This document shows positions 14,298-14,993 of a stretch of DNA of 14,993 bases, piece after piece. The stretch is from Rhizobium sp. Q54. GTDB lineage: Bacteria > Pseudomonadota > Alphaproteobacteria > Rickettsiales > UBA1997. Where the stretch lies: NCBI GenBank assembly GCA_945865855.1, contig CAMBES010000016.1, positions 1 through 14,993 of the forward strand. The letters are read 5' to 3'. Each line of letters begins with the position of its first letter. The first letter of the stretch is position 1. The notes beneath the pieces are model-generated. The model did not search any database, was not told the origin of the DNA, and saw only the letters and a program-made list of their open reading frames with translations. The position numbers were made by a program, and so were the translations under genes.

Positions 14298-14879
14298 TTA
14301 TTCAATATTTTCACAAATAACTTTGAGGGCTTCGGGATAAATTAGATGTTCTTCTTCGAGAATTCTTGCTGCAAGAGTTTCTTTTGAATCGCCTTCTAGC
14401 ACTGGCACAGAAGACTGCCAGATGATCAGCCCAGAATCCATTTCTTCACTAACGAGATGCACTGTGCATCCAGAAATTTGTGCACCGGCTTTAATCGCAT
14501 CACCCACCGCATCCGCACCTTTAAATTCAGGAAGAAGTGAAGGATGAATATTAATCAGACGACCAAACCATTGTTCCACAAACTCCGAAGAAAGCAGACG
14601 CATAAAGCCAGCAAGACAGATTACTTCTGCGCCAAATTTCTCAATTTCTTCACTAATTTTTTTGTCAAATTCTTCACGAGTAGAAAAATTTTTATGATTG
14701 ATTACTGCAGTTGGAATTTTTTTCTCGCGCGCAAATTCCAAACCCGCTGCATCTATTTTATTCGACAAAACCAAAACTATTTCCGCCGGAAATTCTACAT
14801 CCTCACAAGCCTTTACAAGTGCTTGCATGTTGCTTCCACGACCTGAAATCAAAATCGCTACTTTAACTTTTTTTGTCAT
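14298..14879 (-). CDS. purN: Phosphoribosylglycinamide formyltransferase
   Basis: Third step of de novo purine synthesis: transfer of formyl from 10-formyl-tetrahydrofolate to glycinamide ribonucleotide. The 193 residues fit the family. Motifs: ILISGRGSNMQAL (9-21) for phosphate binding, LAGFMRLL (89-96), INIHPSLLPEFKG (109-121) with catalytic Asn110 and His112, and GCTVHLV then EEMDSG (137-150) with Asp148. The ATG is at 14879, seven bases after the stop of the helicase gene and three before def. Folate dependence links it functionally to folC at the other end of the window. Its presence argues for purine prototrophy, unlike Rickettsia. Confidence 0.96.
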   Translation of the reverse strand: MTKKVKVAILISGRGSNMQALVKACEDVEFPAEIVLVLSNKIDAAGLEFAREKKIPTAVINHKNFSTREEFDKKISEEIEKFGAEVICLAGFMRLLSSEFVEQWFGRLINIHPSLLPEFKGADAVGDAIKAGAQISGCTVHLVSEEMDSGLIIWQSSVPVLEGDSKETLAARILEEEHLIYPEALKVICENIE

Positions 14880-14886
14880 ATTTTTG

Positions 14887-14993
14887 TTACGTTAAGGCGT
14901 TACACAAAATTTCGTACCAAGAATCTGGATCGGTAGAATTACCAAATCCAGAAATGTACAACTCGTCTTCAGCGCGCGTCATTCCTACGTAAA
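14887..14993 (-). CDS. 3' end of a UvrD/AddA-type helicase gene (partial)
   Basis: The last 34 codons of a gene entering from the right edge. They read YVGMTRAEDELYISGFG, then DSWYEIL and a TAA at 14887-14889. YVGMTRAEDEL is motif VI of superfamily 1 UvrD-like helicases. The following SWYEIL resembles alphaproteobacterial AddA, the helicase-nuclease subunit for double-strand break repair. Typical AddA continues 150 or more residues beyond this into a RecB-like nuclease domain; here the protein stops about 24 residues after the motif. It heads the operon into purN. Assignment to AddA rather than another UvrD relative is moderate. Confidence 0.7.
   Translation of the reverse strand, partial: YVGMTRAEDELYISGFGNSTDPDSWYEILCNALT

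Overview
The window reads as chromosomal housekeeping DNA from a low-GC alphaproteobacterium. The S4 protein has the alphaproteobacterial form, ending in PYPIEMQPHFITEFYSR. A MetW/RlpA pair, an AddA-type helicase end and several small Pro/Asn/Tyr-rich lipoproteins point the same way. The AT-rich, short-gene style recalls Rickettsiales or Holosporales relatives. However, folate, purine, riboflavin and chorismate enzymes are kept, which classic obligate intracellular Rickettsia mostly lack. The genus cannot be fixed from sequence alone. No rRNA, tRNA, CRISPR array, transposase or phage gene was seen.

Layout. Positions 111-1994 (minus): a secreted six-cysteine protein followed by folC. Positions 1995-2476: a gene-poor stretch with a decayed lipoprotein-like frame, a TAAT tandem repeat and a strong palindrome. 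Positions 2477-3253 (plus): an unknown lipoprotein. Positions 3463-4805 (minus): metW then rlpA, coupled by TAATG. Positions 4806-4953: a divergent promoter region holding a 70-bp imperfect inverted repeat. Positions 4954-5598 (plus): chorismate mutase with an unassigned C-terminal half. Positions 5734-6559 (plus): rpsD with its own promoter and a bidirectional terminator. Positions 6720-7109 (minus): a Gln/Pro/Tyr-rich lipoprotein. Positions 7183-8172 (plus): ribD. Positions 8318-9124 (minus): a PolB-like 3'-5' exonuclease. Positions 9186-10148 (plus): a quinone oxidoreductase. Positions 10150-14993 (minus): a compact run of addA 3' end, purN, def, gspF/pilC-like gene, flavin reductase-like gene and P1B-type metal ATPase.

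The most unusual material is in that last run. The ATPase carries the TPCP and QExxDxxxIxNALR signatures I associate with the P1B-5 (Fe/Ni) class, but it is a bare core without a hemerythrin tail. It overlaps by 8 bases a flavin reductase-like protein with about 55 extra residues inside its flavin domain. Two genes upstream, peptide deformylase, an Fe-dependent enzyme, carries a histidine-rich loop not usual for the family. Together these suggest, as inference only, a link to iron or other transition-metal handling.
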